Source of the DNA: Pedobacter foliorum
GTDB taxonomy: Bacteria > Bacteroidota > Bacteroidia > Sphingobacteriales > Sphingobacteriaceae
Direction of reading: 5' to 3'
Assembly: GCF_013266735.1 (NCBI RefSeq)
Contig: NZ_JABSNU010000006.1
Location: 124,001-188,000, forward strand
Length of the DNA: 64,000 bases
Shown here: in pieces, positions 1 through 8,356 of the stretch
Numbering within the stretch: the first letter of the stretch is position 1
Layout: each line of letters begins with the position of its first letter
The notes under the pieces: model-generated
Databases searched by the model: none
The model's input: the letters and a program-made list of their open reading frames with translations, nothing else
Told to the model about the DNA's origin: nothing
Translations under genes and position numbers: made by a program

Positions 1-1171
1 GATCTTTGTAGCCGTTCCCTTCTGTAGCCTCCTTTTCTAGTTTCATTTTGTTTTTAACTCCATATAAACCAGCTGCAAGGCAAGCTGCCAAGGCCAAATA
101 AGGATTGGTATCAGAACCTACAACTCTTGTTTCTAAGCGTGTGGCTTTTGCATTGCAAGGTAATGCCCTTAAGGCAACTGTTCTATTATCGATACCCCAG
201 GTTAAAGTAGTGGGTGCCCATGCTCCTTCTACCAATCGCTTATAACTGTTAATAGTCGGAGCAATCATTGGCAAGATTTGTGGCAGACAATGCAACTGAC
301 CAGCTATATAGCTTTTCATCAGATCACTCATTTTATGAGGATCCTTTTCATCGTAAAACAGGTTCTTCTTAGCATCCTTATCCCACAAACTTTGATGTAC
401 GTGACCGCTACAACCCGGTAAATTTTCGGTGATTTTTGCCATAAACGTAGCCAGTACACCATGTTTATAAGCAATCTCTTTTACCGAAGTCTTAAACAAC
501 ACTGCCTGATCTGCAGCCTGCAGAACCGGAGCATACTTAATAGCAGCTTCATAAACTCCCGGTCCGGTTTCTGTATGCAAGCCCTCTATAGGTATTCCAA
601 ATTTGCAGAGCAGATCAAAAAGATCGCTCATGTATTCATTTTTTAATGTGCTACGTAAAATAGAATAGCCAAACATTCCCGGAGTTAGCGGTGTAAGGTT
701 TTGATACCCTTTTTGATGAGCCGTTTCTGGGGTTTCAGCAAAATTGAACCATTCAAATTCCTGTGAGAAATAGGGAAGAAAACCATTTTGTTCTGTATCT
801 GCCAATACCTTACGCAACAACTGTCGCGGACAAGTGTAACCTGCCTTTTCAGTGTCATCAACAAAATCGCCTAGAAAAAAAGGAATATCATTTTCCCACG
901 GTATTTTACGGAAAGTGCTCAGATCAAGTTTTACCAGTGCATCCGGATATCCCGTATGCCAGCCTGTAAACTTTACGTTGTCGTAAGCAACATCGCCCAT
1001 ATCCCATCCAAAAGTAACATCGCAAAATCCTAGTCTACCTTCTGCAACAGAGGTAAACTTTTCTGCAGAGATGTACTTGCCCCTTAATACGCCATCAATA
1101 TCGGCAACGGCTAATTTTACTTTACCTGATGGATGCTGCTTTACATATGCTAATATTTCTTGTGTTGTCAT
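1..1171 (-). CDS. Glutamine synthetase family protein (gamma-glutamyl-amine ligase type), 3' end missing
   Basis: About 390 codons are visible, from ATG at 1171 to the window edge; the C-terminus lies outside. The glutamine synthetase catalytic signatures are present: EFEWF (metal-binding Glu), GLHTETGPG, SGHVHQSL, NSYKRL, then APTTLTWGIDNRT and ETRVVGSDTNPYLAL. The protein begins MTTQEILAYVKQHPSG and lacks the usual GlnA start, which fits PuuA/GlnA4-like enzymes that join glutamate to an amine using ATP. Its ATG overlaps the stop of the upstream permease by 4 bases (ATGA), so the two are probably translationally coupled. Because that permease is of the ethanolamine type, the likely acceptor is ethanolamine or another small amine. 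That substrate is inferred; the family assignment is firm. Confidence 0.88.
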   Translation of the reverse strand, partial: MTTQEILAYVKQHPSGKVKLAVADIDGVLRGKYISAEKFTSVAEGRLGFCDVTFGWDMGDVAYDNVKFTGWHTGYPDALVKLDLSTFRKIPWENDIPFFLGDFVDDTEKAGYTCPRQLLRKVLADTEQNGFLPYFSQEFEWFNFAETPETAHQKGYQNLTPLTPGMFGYSILRSTLKNEYMSDLFDLLCKFGIPIEGLHTETGPGVYEAAIKYAPVLQAADQAVLFKTSVKEIAYKHGVLATFMAKITENLPGCSGHVHQSLWDKDAKKNLFYDEKDPHKMSDLMKSYIAGQLHCLPQILPMIAPTINSYKRLVEGAWAPTTLTWGIDNRTVALRALPCNAKATRLETRVVGSDTNPYLALAACLAAGLYGVKNKMKLEKEATEGNGYKD

Positions 1172-2484
1172 GCATGAGATGGTTTAAAGATTCTGTACAG
1201 CAAAAAGGTTACTATCAATATGGAGAAATAAATAAGTCCTAGTTTAAAATTGAAAATGAACATCGCAACAATGGATACCGTTGCAATAATTAATGAGATA
1301 ACCGGAAATGCCGGATAAAATGGAGCCCGAAAAGGTCGTGGAAGCTCAGGTTCCTTTTTTCTCAGAATAATAATAGATATCATGGAAATGATATACAGCG
1401 TAAGCGCCCCAAAAACTGAGACTATAATAATCTCTGCAGTTTTACCCGAAAGCAATGCCAGAATACCAATTACCATATTTCCCATCAATGCATTTGCAGG
1501 AGTATGGAAACGTGGAGATATTTTGCCCAAAAACGACGGTATGTTATGCACCCTACCCATTTCATAAGTTGATCTTCCGGCTGCAAGTATCAATCCATGA
1601 AAAGAGGCAACCAATCCAAACAAACCAACGGTAATCAGCAAATGATACATGAGGTGATTACTTCCTGTAATTTTCGCCAGTGCAAGGGGAAGCGGTGAGT
1701 CTGAGGTTTCTCCACTTATTCCATTTTTGTAAACTATTGCTTCCCATCCGGCAATGCCTGTTGCCGCGATGAATATTAATATACACAGTATTGCTAGTGT
1801 GAATATGGCCCATCCAAATCCTTTACTTATATCTTTTTGCGGGTTCTTAGTTTCTTCGGCCACATTAGCAATCCCTTCAATCCCCAGAAAGAACCAGATG
1901 GCGAAAGGAATAGCGGCAAATACACCTCCCCAGCCATTAGGCATTGCGTTGTGGGTAAGGTTTGCAACTTCAAACTTTGGCAATGCGATTCCCGAAAACA
2001 GAAGCAACTCTCCTACCGCAAGTACAGTAATAATTACCTCAAAAGATGCTGCGGCTTTAACCCCGTAAACATTGAGGCCTGTAAATACAAAGTAGATGGC
2101 TATTGCACTGGTTAAAATTGGCACTTGCGGAAAAAATGCATTGAAATATGCACCAATTGCAAATGCGATGGCCGGTGGGGCAAGTATAAACTCTACAATC
2201 TGTGCAATACCGGCTATAAAGCCAATATTTTTGCCCATCGCTTTGTTTGCATAATCAAATACTCCACCTGCTTTGGGTATGGCACAGGCGAGTTCCGCAT
2301 AGCTAAATGTAAAAGTTACATACATTACCATAATTACTATGGTGGCTATGGCCATTCCCCCTGTCCCGCCCTTTTCCAGGCCGAGATTCCATCCAAAATA
2401 CATACCCGAAATGACATACCCAACTCCAAGTCCCCAGAGCATAAAAGGGGTGAGCGTTTTTTTTAGACCTTTGTTTTCTGTCAT
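1168..2484 (-). CDS. APC-family permease, ethanolamine permease type
   Basis: 438 residues with about 12 hydrophobic segments along the whole length. The N-terminal stretch GLGVGYVISGMYFGWNLGL, with FGWN, is characteristic of ethanolamine permeases within the amino acid-polyamine-organocation superfamily. A conserved AELACAIPKAGG loop follows near residue 65, and VAEETKNPQKDI near residue 205 is a typical APC cytoplasmic loop. It should import an amine through the inner membrane, driven by an ion gradient. The stop codon overlaps the start of the glutamine-synthetase-like gene, so transport and glutamylation of the substrate are probably coupled. Ethanolamine is the best guess; putrescine or an amino acid is possible. 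Confidence 0.85.
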   Translation of the reverse strand: MTENKGLKKTLTPFMLWGLGVGYVISGMYFGWNLGLEKGGTGGMAIATIVIMVMYVTFTFSYAELACAIPKAGGVFDYANKAMGKNIGFIAGIAQIVEFILAPPAIAFAIGAYFNAFFPQVPILTSAIAIYFVFTGLNVYGVKAAASFEVIITVLAVGELLLFSGIALPKFEVANLTHNAMPNGWGGVFAAIPFAIWFFLGIEGIANVAEETKNPQKDISKGFGWAIFTLAILCILIFIAATGIAGWEAIVYKNGISGETSDSPLPLALAKITGSNHLMYHLLITVGLFGLVASFHGLILAAGRSTYEMGRVHNIPSFLGKISPRFHTPANALMGNMVIGILALLSGKTAEIIIVSVFGALTLYIISMISIIILRKKEPELPRPFRAPFYPAFPVISLIIATVSIVAMFIFNFKLGLIYFSILIVTFLLYRIFKPSHA

Positions 2485-2771
2485 TTGACGATTTTGGTTA
2501 CATGATTATAAATATAATTTTAATAGCACCTTAACAATCTCCGTTCACAAACATTCTCTAAATTCCAATCAGAAACGTGGTTTCCAATAAGAATTAGATC
2601 AAAAACAGGTAATCAGCATTAAACTTGAGGTATTTAATTTTACTAAAAATAGATTTTTTGTCAGGTAAAACCAAGAGATAACCCGTTGAAAAGGAATTAT
2701 TTAAAATTTATTTTCAAATAAAGAAACTTTTTCACAATATCAAACGTTATAGTAGTGGTTTGTTTGGTTTA

Positions 2772-2840
2772 GGTTGATCTGTGGTGGATCAACCATCTTA
2801 AAACAGGGATAGCTTCAAAAGCTTATCCCTGTTCCTTTTT
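2772..2840 (+). ncRNA. Candidate small RNA or attenuated leader: two hairpins, the second a terminator
   Basis: Hairpin 1 is GGTTGATC (2772-2779), a 7-base loop, then GATCAACC (2787-2794). Hairpin 2 pairs AACAGGGATA (2802-2811) with TATCCCTGTT (2823-2832), with a bulge and a further 4-base stem inside, and is followed by CCTTTTT. No plus-strand gene lies upstream that would need this terminator, because the neighbour to the left runs the other way. The transcript ending here is therefore either a short independent RNA or the prematurely ended leader of the gene at 2986. No clear promoter was seen. Confidence 0.45.
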
Positions 2841-2904
2841 AACGAGCAACTGCTCTGAATTTCAAAACTTTCGCATATAATATAACAAATAGTTGGTTAT
2901 AAAT

Positions 2905-2930
2905 AATACCCATTAATGGGTATTTTTTTA
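2905..2930 (+). promoter_or_regulatory. 20-base perfect palindrome with T-run, operator or terminator
   Basis: AATACCCATTAATGGGTATT at 2905-2924 is its own reverse complement and is followed by TTTTTT. It lies about 60 bases before the ATG at 2986. It could be a regulator site in front of the PEGA-like gene, or a short intrinsic terminator forming a second attenuation step. The sequence alone does not decide between them. Confidence 0.4.
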
Positions 2931-2985
2931 GTGAAGGTATAGCGCTTAATTTGTGGTGGATAATTTTTACAAATCAAACTTCATC

Positions 2986-3657
2986 ATGAAACTAAAATCT
3001 TTACTAATCGCCTCCGTGTTTTTAGTTGCACCTTTTGCAATTAAAGCTCAAACCATCCAAATTTCAGCATCAGAAGCTGATGCAAAAATCATTGTAGATG
3101 GTCAAATTTTAGGTACTGGAAATGCAAAAATCAAAGTACCCAAAAACTCTTGTGTTAATGTAAAAGTCCAAAAAGCCGGGTTCTTAAAATACGAACAAAC
3201 TTTCTGCAATAAGAAGGGAATGGCTGAACCACCAAAGAAACAGTTTTTTGATTTGAAGAAGGATGATGCAGAAGAAGCTTCAATAAAAACTGACCAGGCC
3301 AATATCGATTTCTCTATTGAAATCAACAAAAAACAAGATGTAGCTGAAGTTTGGAAACGTGCAAATCAAATTGTAACTGATTATTTTGATGCTATTGAAG
3401 TTGCCGATAAAGAAACATCTTATTTACGTACATCATGGAGTATCCAAAGTTTCCAACAAAATACGATTAGAACAAGATTAATCATTAAGCTATCTAAAAG
3501 CGAGCCTCTTACTTATAAAGTTAAACTTGTGAGTGAGTTTTCTGGAGCTCCTTTAACAAGTGTAAAAGCTGATGAGCAGTTTCACGATTGGGATCGTGTA
3601 TTGAGGAAATATCAAAATGTGATTTCTGATTTTACCACCCGTTTAGGAAACCAATAA
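2986..3657 (+). CDS. Secreted PEGA-domain-like protein
   Basis: 223 residues from the ATG at 2986. This start is preferred over the in-frame GTG at 2953 because it puts a standard signal peptide at the N-terminus (MKLKSLLIASVFLVAPFAIKA, cut before QTI). Residues about 25-75 read like a PEGA domain: ASEADAKIIVDGQILGTG, then a VPKN turn, then VKVQKAGFLKYEQTF, a short beta-sandwich repeat found on bacterial surface proteins. The rest (about residues 90-223) has no family I recognise and no membrane anchor. It stands alone between two divergent or convergent transporter genes. Periplasmic or outer-surface location is inferred from the signal peptide; function is unknown. Confidence 0.75.
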   Translation: MKLKSLLIASVFLVAPFAIKAQTIQISASEADAKIIVDGQILGTGNAKIKVPKNSCVNVKVQKAGFLKYEQTFCNKKGMAEPPKKQFFDLKKDDAEEASIKTDQANIDFSIEINKKQDVAEVWKRANQIVTDYFDAIEVADKETSYLRTSWSIQSFQQNTIRTRLIIKLSKSEPLTYKVKLVSEFSGAPLTSVKADEQFHDWDRVLRKYQNVISDFTTRLGNQ

Positions 3658-3677
3658 CTATTTAATACGCTCTTTAC

Positions 3678-3716
3678 GCAATCGCCACACTGACTTCGTT
3701 TCAGAGTGGCGATTGC
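3678..3716. terminator. Strong hairpin between convergent genes
   Basis: GCAATCGCCAC (3678-3688) pairs with GTGGCGATTGC (3706-3716), with an A-A mismatch and a further CTGA/TCAG stem inside. It sits between the stops of the PEGA-like gene and the APC permease, where a shared terminator is expected. The T-runs on either side are weak. Confidence 0.55.
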
Positions 3717-3737
3717 ATTTATAACCTATCTGTTCTA

Positions 3738-5189
3738 TTACTTTACGGCTTCGGCTTTTTTTGTTAGGTAATATACAGGTATTCCTATTAGCATAATTAG
3801 CACCCCCCAACCACAAGTGTCTGTCTTATAGATTAGCAATGCAATACTAAGCGCAGAGGCTACAATGATATAAAGCATAGGGAGAACCGGATATCCAAAA
3901 GCACGGTAAGGACGCTCTGCATCAGGCATTTTTCTTCTTAAAATAAATATCCCGTAAATGGTAAGAATATAGAATATCAAAACAATGATCACTACAAAAT
4001 CCAAAAGGGCACCATATCTTCCTGTTAAACACAATGCAGATGCCCATGCACCTTGCACCCATAACGCCCATCCCGGTACATCAGCCCCATTTAAGGTAGC
4101 TGCCTTTTTAAAAAACAAACCATCTTTTGCCATCGTATAATATACTCGGGCGCCTGCCATAATTAAACCATTGTTACAAGCAAACGTAGAAATCATAATC
4201 ATTACAGCGATGATAATAGTGCCTGCCTGCCCAAAAATGTATTGAGCTGCAACAACCGCCACCCTATCAGATTTTGCGGTAGTAATCTGATCTAGTGGCA
4301 ATACAGCCACGTACATCAGGTTGGCTAAAATGTAAATTATGCTGACAATTAAAGTTCCTAAAAACAGACTTAAACCAACATTACGCTGAGGGTTTTTAAT
4401 CTCACCGGCAATAAAGGTTACCCCTGCCCATGCATCACTCGAAAACAAGGACCCAACCATTGCTGCAGAAATCCCTGAAAGTAACAAGCTTCCGCTAATA
4501 GGGCTCCAGTTCATTGTTTCTAAACTGAAAGACCGTGTTTCCCAGGCGTTGGCCCAGTTTGCGTTCCAAATCTCAGCCTTTGCCCCAAGAGTAAACCCAA
4601 AAATGATGAGGCCAAATAGTGATAGGATTTTTATAATGGTTAAAACGGTTTGAAGAATTTTACTGTCTTTAACACCACGACTATTTACGAACGTTAGAAA
4701 AACAATGGTTACAATAGACACCAATTGGGCGGCACTAATTGCATAATGCTCTGGCACCCCTTTGTCGCTCACTCCGGTTTGAATTTGCCACAGCACATTG
4801 TTCTCGCTAAAAGGTTCATACAAATAAGCCGCAAACTTAGAAAAAGCAACCCCCACCGCAGCAATAGTACCTGTTTGTATCACCGCAAACAGACTCCATC
4901 CATATAAAAAGGCGATCAGCTTATTGTAAGCTTCCTTTAAATAAACGTATTGTCCGCCTGCTTTTGGAAACATTGCACTAAGTTCTCCATAACTCACTGC
5001 GGCAATAATGGTAATTATGGCTGTAACAACCCAGATAAGAATTAGCCAACCGGCAGAACCGACTTGTCGTGCTATATCGGCACTTACTATAAATATCCCG
5101 GACCCTATCATAGAGCCAACTACGAGCATAGTGCCATCTAACAATCCCAGTTCTCTCTTAAAAGAACCGTCTTGATTTTCTTTATCCAT
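3738..5189 (-). CDS. APC-family amino acid permease (LAT-like)
   Basis: 483 residues, about 12 membrane segments. The first segment carries VVGSMIGSGIFIV, the substrate-binding GSGIF motif of the superfamily, and SAMFPKAGGQYVYLKEAY follows, a hallmark of L-amino-acid transporter and SteT-like members. The long loop around residues 120-150 and the C-terminal RRKMPDAERPYRAFGYP stretch are also typical. It should be an inner-membrane amino acid antiporter or symporter; the substrate cannot be read from sequence. It is a single-gene unit facing the PEGA-like gene, with a long 5' intergenic region (5190-5836). Confidence 0.87.
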   Translation of the reverse strand: MDKENQDGSFKRELGLLDGTMLVVGSMIGSGIFIVSADIARQVGSAGWLILIWVVTAIITIIAAVSYGELSAMFPKAGGQYVYLKEAYNKLIAFLYGWSLFAVIQTGTIAAVGVAFSKFAAYLYEPFSENNVLWQIQTGVSDKGVPEHYAISAAQLVSIVTIVFLTFVNSRGVKDSKILQTVLTIIKILSLFGLIIFGFTLGAKAEIWNANWANAWETRSFSLETMNWSPISGSLLLSGISAAMVGSLFSSDAWAGVTFIAGEIKNPQRNVGLSLFLGTLIVSIIYILANLMYVAVLPLDQITTAKSDRVAVVAAQYIFGQAGTIIIAVMIMISTFACNNGLIMAGARVYYTMAKDGLFFKKAATLNGADVPGWALWVQGAWASALCLTGRYGALLDFVVIIVLIFYILTIYGIFILRRKMPDAERPYRAFGYPVLPMLYIIVASALSIALLIYKTDTCGWGVLIMLIGIPVYYLTKKAEAVK

Positions 5190-5337
5190 ATGGTTGGTTT
5201 GGTTGGTTGGTTTTTTGCATAATTCAAAAACACTGATTTTATACAGGGTAAATCTGATACTGCTCTGCTAAGATATTTAAAAATACAGAACAATGGGATA
5301 CCCTGAATATTAAAATTTTTTAGGAGAAGTTGTGATT

Positions 5338-5540
5338 TGCGGAGTTCCGTAGGATCGGATAACCGCAGGCTGATCAACAAGGGGTAAAGCAGGAACAACG
5401 CAGGAGCTTCCGAGGCGTTTTGATACACTTAGGCCTGAGAAGAGCCTGAGAAACCCCTCAGAAATGCCTCATTTTTCTCGACGGGGTATACAGCCGGTAC
5501 AGAAGCGGCACCCGAGCCAGACCGGAAAAATCATTGCTTC
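5338..5540. other. GC-rich island of unknown nature
   Basis: About 200 bases of visibly higher GC than the flanks. It contains a short tandem duplication (GCCTGAGAA, GA, GCCTGAGAA near 5433-5452) and a CTGAG-AAACCC-CTCAG hairpin. Minus-strand frames give protein-like stretches but with stops and no start. It may be a decayed gene, an interspersed repeat or a structured RNA. I do not recognise it. Confidence 0.4.
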
Positions 5541-5650
5541 TTTGATCGCTAATTAGATGAATAACTCTCTGTTCAAAAAACCTGATTAAAAGCAACCAAT
5601 GGCATAAATCCTTAGTATCTAAAAAAGGTTAGTAATCAATTCATTAAAAA

Positions 5651-5681
5651 TTTGGTAATTTCAGAAACACGCTTATTTTTG
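5651..5681 (+). promoter_or_regulatory. hppA promoter (Bacteroidetes sigma-70 type)
   Basis: TTTG at 5651-5654, exactly 19 bases, then TATTTTTG at 5674-5681. This is a perfect match to the Bacteroidetes TTTG-N19-TAnnTTTG consensus. Transcription should start near 5688, leaving a leader of about 150 bases before the hppA ATG. Confidence 0.8.
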
Positions 5682-5687
5682 TAAAGC

Positions 5688-5836
5688 CCGGTCTTGCCAG
5701 CTAAATGACTTAAGTGCTTTAAGGTAATGGCGAAAAAGGGCAACCAGCCAGCTACAAACTAATGACTTTAGCCATTCTGTGAGCAACTAAAGTCGACAAC
5801 TAACAACCAAAAATAAACTAAACAATTAATCAAAGT
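5688..5836 (+). promoter_or_regulatory. Structured hppA leader with internal duplication
   Basis: The leader contains GACTTTAG (5764-5771) pairing with CTAAAGTC (5787-5794), a TTGCC/GGCAA pairing and a CTTAA-TTAAG hairpin. GCCAGCTA followed by AATGACTT occurs twice, once near 5697 and again near 5749, the second with a six-base insertion. A long, foldable, partly duplicated leader before an ion pump could be a cis-acting control RNA. No known riboswitch consensus fits. Confidence 0.45.
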
Positions 5837-8224
5837 ATGGAGTTTTTACAGAACAATTTAATCTATTTTATTCCCGCATTGGGTTTAATTGGCATCATTG
5901 TGATGGCAATTAAAAGCGCATGGGTAAACAAACAGGATGCAGGTGATAAGAACATGCAGGAACTGGCTGGCTATATTGCAGATGGTGCAATGGCATTTCT
6001 AAAAGCTGAGTGGAGGGTACTTAGTATTTTTGTTGTATTTACAGCAGCTTTGCTTGCCTACTCAGGAACCATACATGAGGTTAATGGTGTAGCATTACAC
6101 TCTAGCTGGATTATATCTATTGCTTTTATTATTGGCGCTGTGTTTTCTGCAACCGCAGGATACATTGGTATGAAAGCAGCAACAAAAGCAAATGTGCGTA
6201 CTACCCAGGCAGCAAGAACTAGTTTAAAACAAGCTTTAAAAGTTTCTTTTACTGGTGGTACTGTAATGGGATTGGGTGTTGCTGGTTTGGCTATTTTAGG
6301 TTTAGGTGGTTTGTTTATTGTTTTCCTTAACATTTTTAATGTTGTTGAGCCAAACAGTACTGAAATGAAAACTGCGATAGAGGTACTAACCGGATTTTCA
6401 CTTGGGGCCGAATCTATTGCACTTTTTGCACGTGTTGGCGGTGGTATTTACACCAAAGCAGCCGATGTTGGTGCCGATTTAGTGGGTAAAGTTGAAGCTG
6501 GTATTCCAGAAGATGACGTTCGTAACCCGGCAACTATTGCTGATAACGTTGGTGACAATGTTGGTGATGTGGCAGGTATGGGCGCAGATTTATTTGGTTC
6601 ATATGTGGCAACTATCCTTGCTACAATGGTATTAGGACAAGAAATCGTTGTAGAAAAAATAAATGGTATTGCAGTCGACAATCTGAACGGATTCTCTCCT
6701 GTATTGTTACCAATGGTAATATGCGGTCTTGGTATCTTGTTTTCTATTGTCGGTACTTGGTTTGTTCGCATTAAGGGCGAAGATTCGAATGTGCAAACAG
6801 CTTTAAATCTGGGTAACTGGGGTTCAATTGTAATTACAGCAATTGCATCATATTTTGTAGTAATGGCTATGTTACCTTCGAACCTACACTTGCGCGGTGT
6901 AGATTTCACTAGCATGGATGTATTTTGCGCAATCATAGTTGGTCTGGTAGTTGGTACTTTAATGAGTATCATTACTGAGTATTATACTGCGATGGGAAAA
7001 GGTCCTGTTAATTCAATTATTCAACAATCTGGTACCGGACACGCTACAAACATTATTGGTGGTTTATCAGTAGGTATGAAATCTACTGTTGCTCCTATTT
7101 TGGTTTTAGCTGGTGGTATCATTTTCTCTTATGCTTTTGCAGGTTTGTATGGTGTGGCAATTGCCGCAGCAGGTATGATGGCAACTACAGCCATGCAATT
7201 GGCAATTGATGCTTTCGGTCCGATTGCAGATAACGCAGGTGGTATTGCTGAAATGAGTCAATTACCTCCAGAAGTACGTGAGCGTACTGATAATCTGGAT
7301 GCTGTTGGAAATACCACGGCTGCTACAGGAAAAGGATTTGCAATTGCTTCGGCAGCTTTAACTTCTCTTGCTTTGTTTGCAGCCTTTGTTGGTGTGGCCG
7401 GCATTTCTGCTATCGATATTTATAAAGCGCCGGTTTTGGCTGGCTTGTTTGTAGGGGCAATGATTCCTTTTATTTTCTCTGCATTGTGTATTGCGGCAGT
7501 TGGTAAAGCGGCTATGGATATGGTACAGGAGGTTCGTCGCCAATTCCGCGAAATCCCTGGTATCATGGAATACAAAGCAAAACCGGAATATGAAAAATGT
7601 GTAGCCATTTCTACTAAGGCTTCAATCCGCGAAATGATGTTACCTGGTGCAATTGCACTTTTAGTTCCTATTATAGTAGGCTTTGGTTTCAAAGGTGTTT
7701 TCCCTTCGGTAAGTTCTGCTGAAATATTAGGTGGTTTATTGGCTGGTGTTACCGTATCAGGAGTACTTATGGGAATTTTCCAAAGTAATGCAGGTGGTGC
7801 ATGGGATAATGCTAAAAAATCATTTGAAAAAGGTGTGGAGATCAATGGCGAGATGCATTATAAAAAATCTGAACCACATAAAGCATCAGTAACAGGTGAT
7901 ACTGTTGGAGATCCTTTTAAAGATACTTCTGGACCTTCAATGAATATCCTTATTAAGCTGATGTCTATCGTTTCGCTGGTTATCGCGCCATATATTGCTG
8001 TTAGCCCTGGTAATGCTACCACAGCAAAAGCAGAAATCACCAATTCAATTCAGGTTTCTCCAAAAATATCGGCATTAACACAGGAAATAGCCAAAAACTT
8101 AAAAACTTTACCTAAGGAAATATCTAAAAGCTCTGAATTAGCTCAAATCAAAGTAGACAACGCTCCAGAAACGGCAAACAAACGATTGAGAAAGTCAATT
8201 ACCGACATTAAAACTCAACCTTAA
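5837..8224 (+). CDS. hppA: Membrane-bound ion-pumping pyrophosphatase
   Basis: 795 residues with about 16 membrane segments. It hydrolyses pyrophosphate and pumps H+ or Na+ out of the cytoplasm. The pyrophosphate site [11 protein letters not shown] is at about residue 210, followed by the Asp-rich run [18 protein letters not shown]. Near residue 490 the motif [11 protein letters not shown] has Ala where potassium-independent enzymes have Lys, so it belongs to the K+-dependent subfamily; many Bacteroidetes members pump Na+, or both Na+ and H+. The C-terminal 75 residues or so form a hydrophilic, Lys-rich tail. It is monocistronic, with a clear promoter, a leader and a terminator. Ion choice cannot be settled from my reading. 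Confidence 0.95.
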   Translation: MEFLQNNLIYFIPALGLIGIIVMAIKSAWVNKQDAGDKNMQELAGYIADGAMAFLKAEWRVLSIFVVFTAALLAYSGTIHEVNGVALHSSWIISIAFIIGAVFSATAGYIGMKAATKANVRTTQAARTSLKQALKVSFTGGTVMGLGVAGLAILGLGGLFIVFLNIFNVVEPNSTEMKTAIEVLTGFSLGAESIALFARVGGGIYTKAADVGADLVGKVEAGIPEDDVRNPATIADNVGDNVGDVAGMGADLFGSYVATILATMVLGQEIVVEKINGIAVDNLNGFSPVLLPMVICGLGILFSIVGTWFVRIKGEDSNVQTALNLGNWGSIVITAIASYFVVMAMLPSNLHLRGVDFTSMDVFCAIIVGLVVGTLMSIITEYYTAMGKGPVNSIIQQSGTGHATNIIGGLSVGMKSTVAPILVLAGGIIFSYAFAGLYGVAIAAAGMMATTAMQLAIDAFGPIADNAGGIAEMSQLPPEVRERTDNLDAVGNTTAATGKGFAIASAALTSLALFAAFVGVAGISAIDIYKAPVLAGLFVGAMIPFIFSALCIAAVGKAAMDMVQEVRRQFREIPGIMEYKAKPEYEKCVAISTKASIREMMLPGAIALLVPIIVGFGFKGVFPSVSSAEILGGLLAGVTVSGVLMGIFQSNAGGAWDNAKKSFEKGVEINGEMHYKKSEPHKASVTGDTVGDPFKDTSGPSMNILIKLMSIVSLVIAPYIAVSPGNATTAKAEITNSIQVSPKISALTQEIAKNLKTLPKEISKSSELAQIKVDNAPETANKRLRKSITDIKTQP

Positions 8225-8243
8225 ACATCATTAGTATTAAAAT

Positions 8244-8279
8244 AAAAGGGATTTTGAAAAAGAATCCCTTTTATTTTTA
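8244..8279 (+). terminator. hppA terminator
   Basis: AAAAGGGATT (8244-8253), a 9-base loop, AATCCCTTTT (8263-8272), then a T-rich tail. A classic intrinsic terminator 20 bases after the hppA stop. Confidence 0.85.
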
Positions 8280-8300
8280 GATATATTTTATTTAGGTTTG
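8270..8300 (+). promoter_or_regulatory. Likely promoter of the 8357 permease
   Basis: TAGGTTTG at 8293-8300 matches the TAnnTTTG element, with TTTA (one mismatch to TTTG) 19 bases upstream at 8270-8273. The upstream box lies within the T-tail of the hppA terminator. Predicted leader about 50 bases. Confidence 0.5.
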
Positions 8301-8356
8301 AGACTTGTAATATAAACTAGACGAGTTATAGATACACTTTAACTAAACTTTAAACT

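Larger units (their letters stand above)
2485..2985. other. 500-base divergent intergenic region with hairpins
   Basis: This stretch separates the divergent permease and PEGA-like genes. It carries no convincing ORF. It holds a two-hairpin element with a terminator on the plus strand (2772-2840) and a 20-base perfect palindrome followed by a T-run (2905-2930). The remainder is AT-rich with no motif I recognise; I found no full Bacteroidetes promoter pair for either gene. Confidence 0.7.
5190..5836. other. 647-base divergent intergenic region with GC-rich island and hppA control region
   Basis: It lies between the APC permease and hppA. Bases 5190-5335 are AT-rich with nothing recognised. Bases about 5338-5540 are clearly richer in G and C than everything around them. 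Bases 5651-5836 hold the hppA promoter and leader. No tRNA or known riboswitch consensus was recognised on either strand. Confidence 0.7.

Noticed and set aside
2953..2985. GTG start 11 codons upstream of the PEGA-like protein
   Set aside because: It would place 11 polar residues before a normal signal peptide; ATG at 2986 is the better start.
5138..5428. Minus-strand open frame of 96 codons overlapping the APC permease start
   Set aside because: It overlaps the permease N-terminus out of frame, runs into the GC-rich anomaly, has no signal, domain or promoter, and its composition is that of a chance frame.
5688..5836. Resemblance of the hppA leader to a fluoride riboswitch
   Set aside because: GGTAATGGCG and GGGCAACCAGCC loosely recall the motif, but the conserved GCTGATG and CCTAC elements and the pseudoknot partners are missing.
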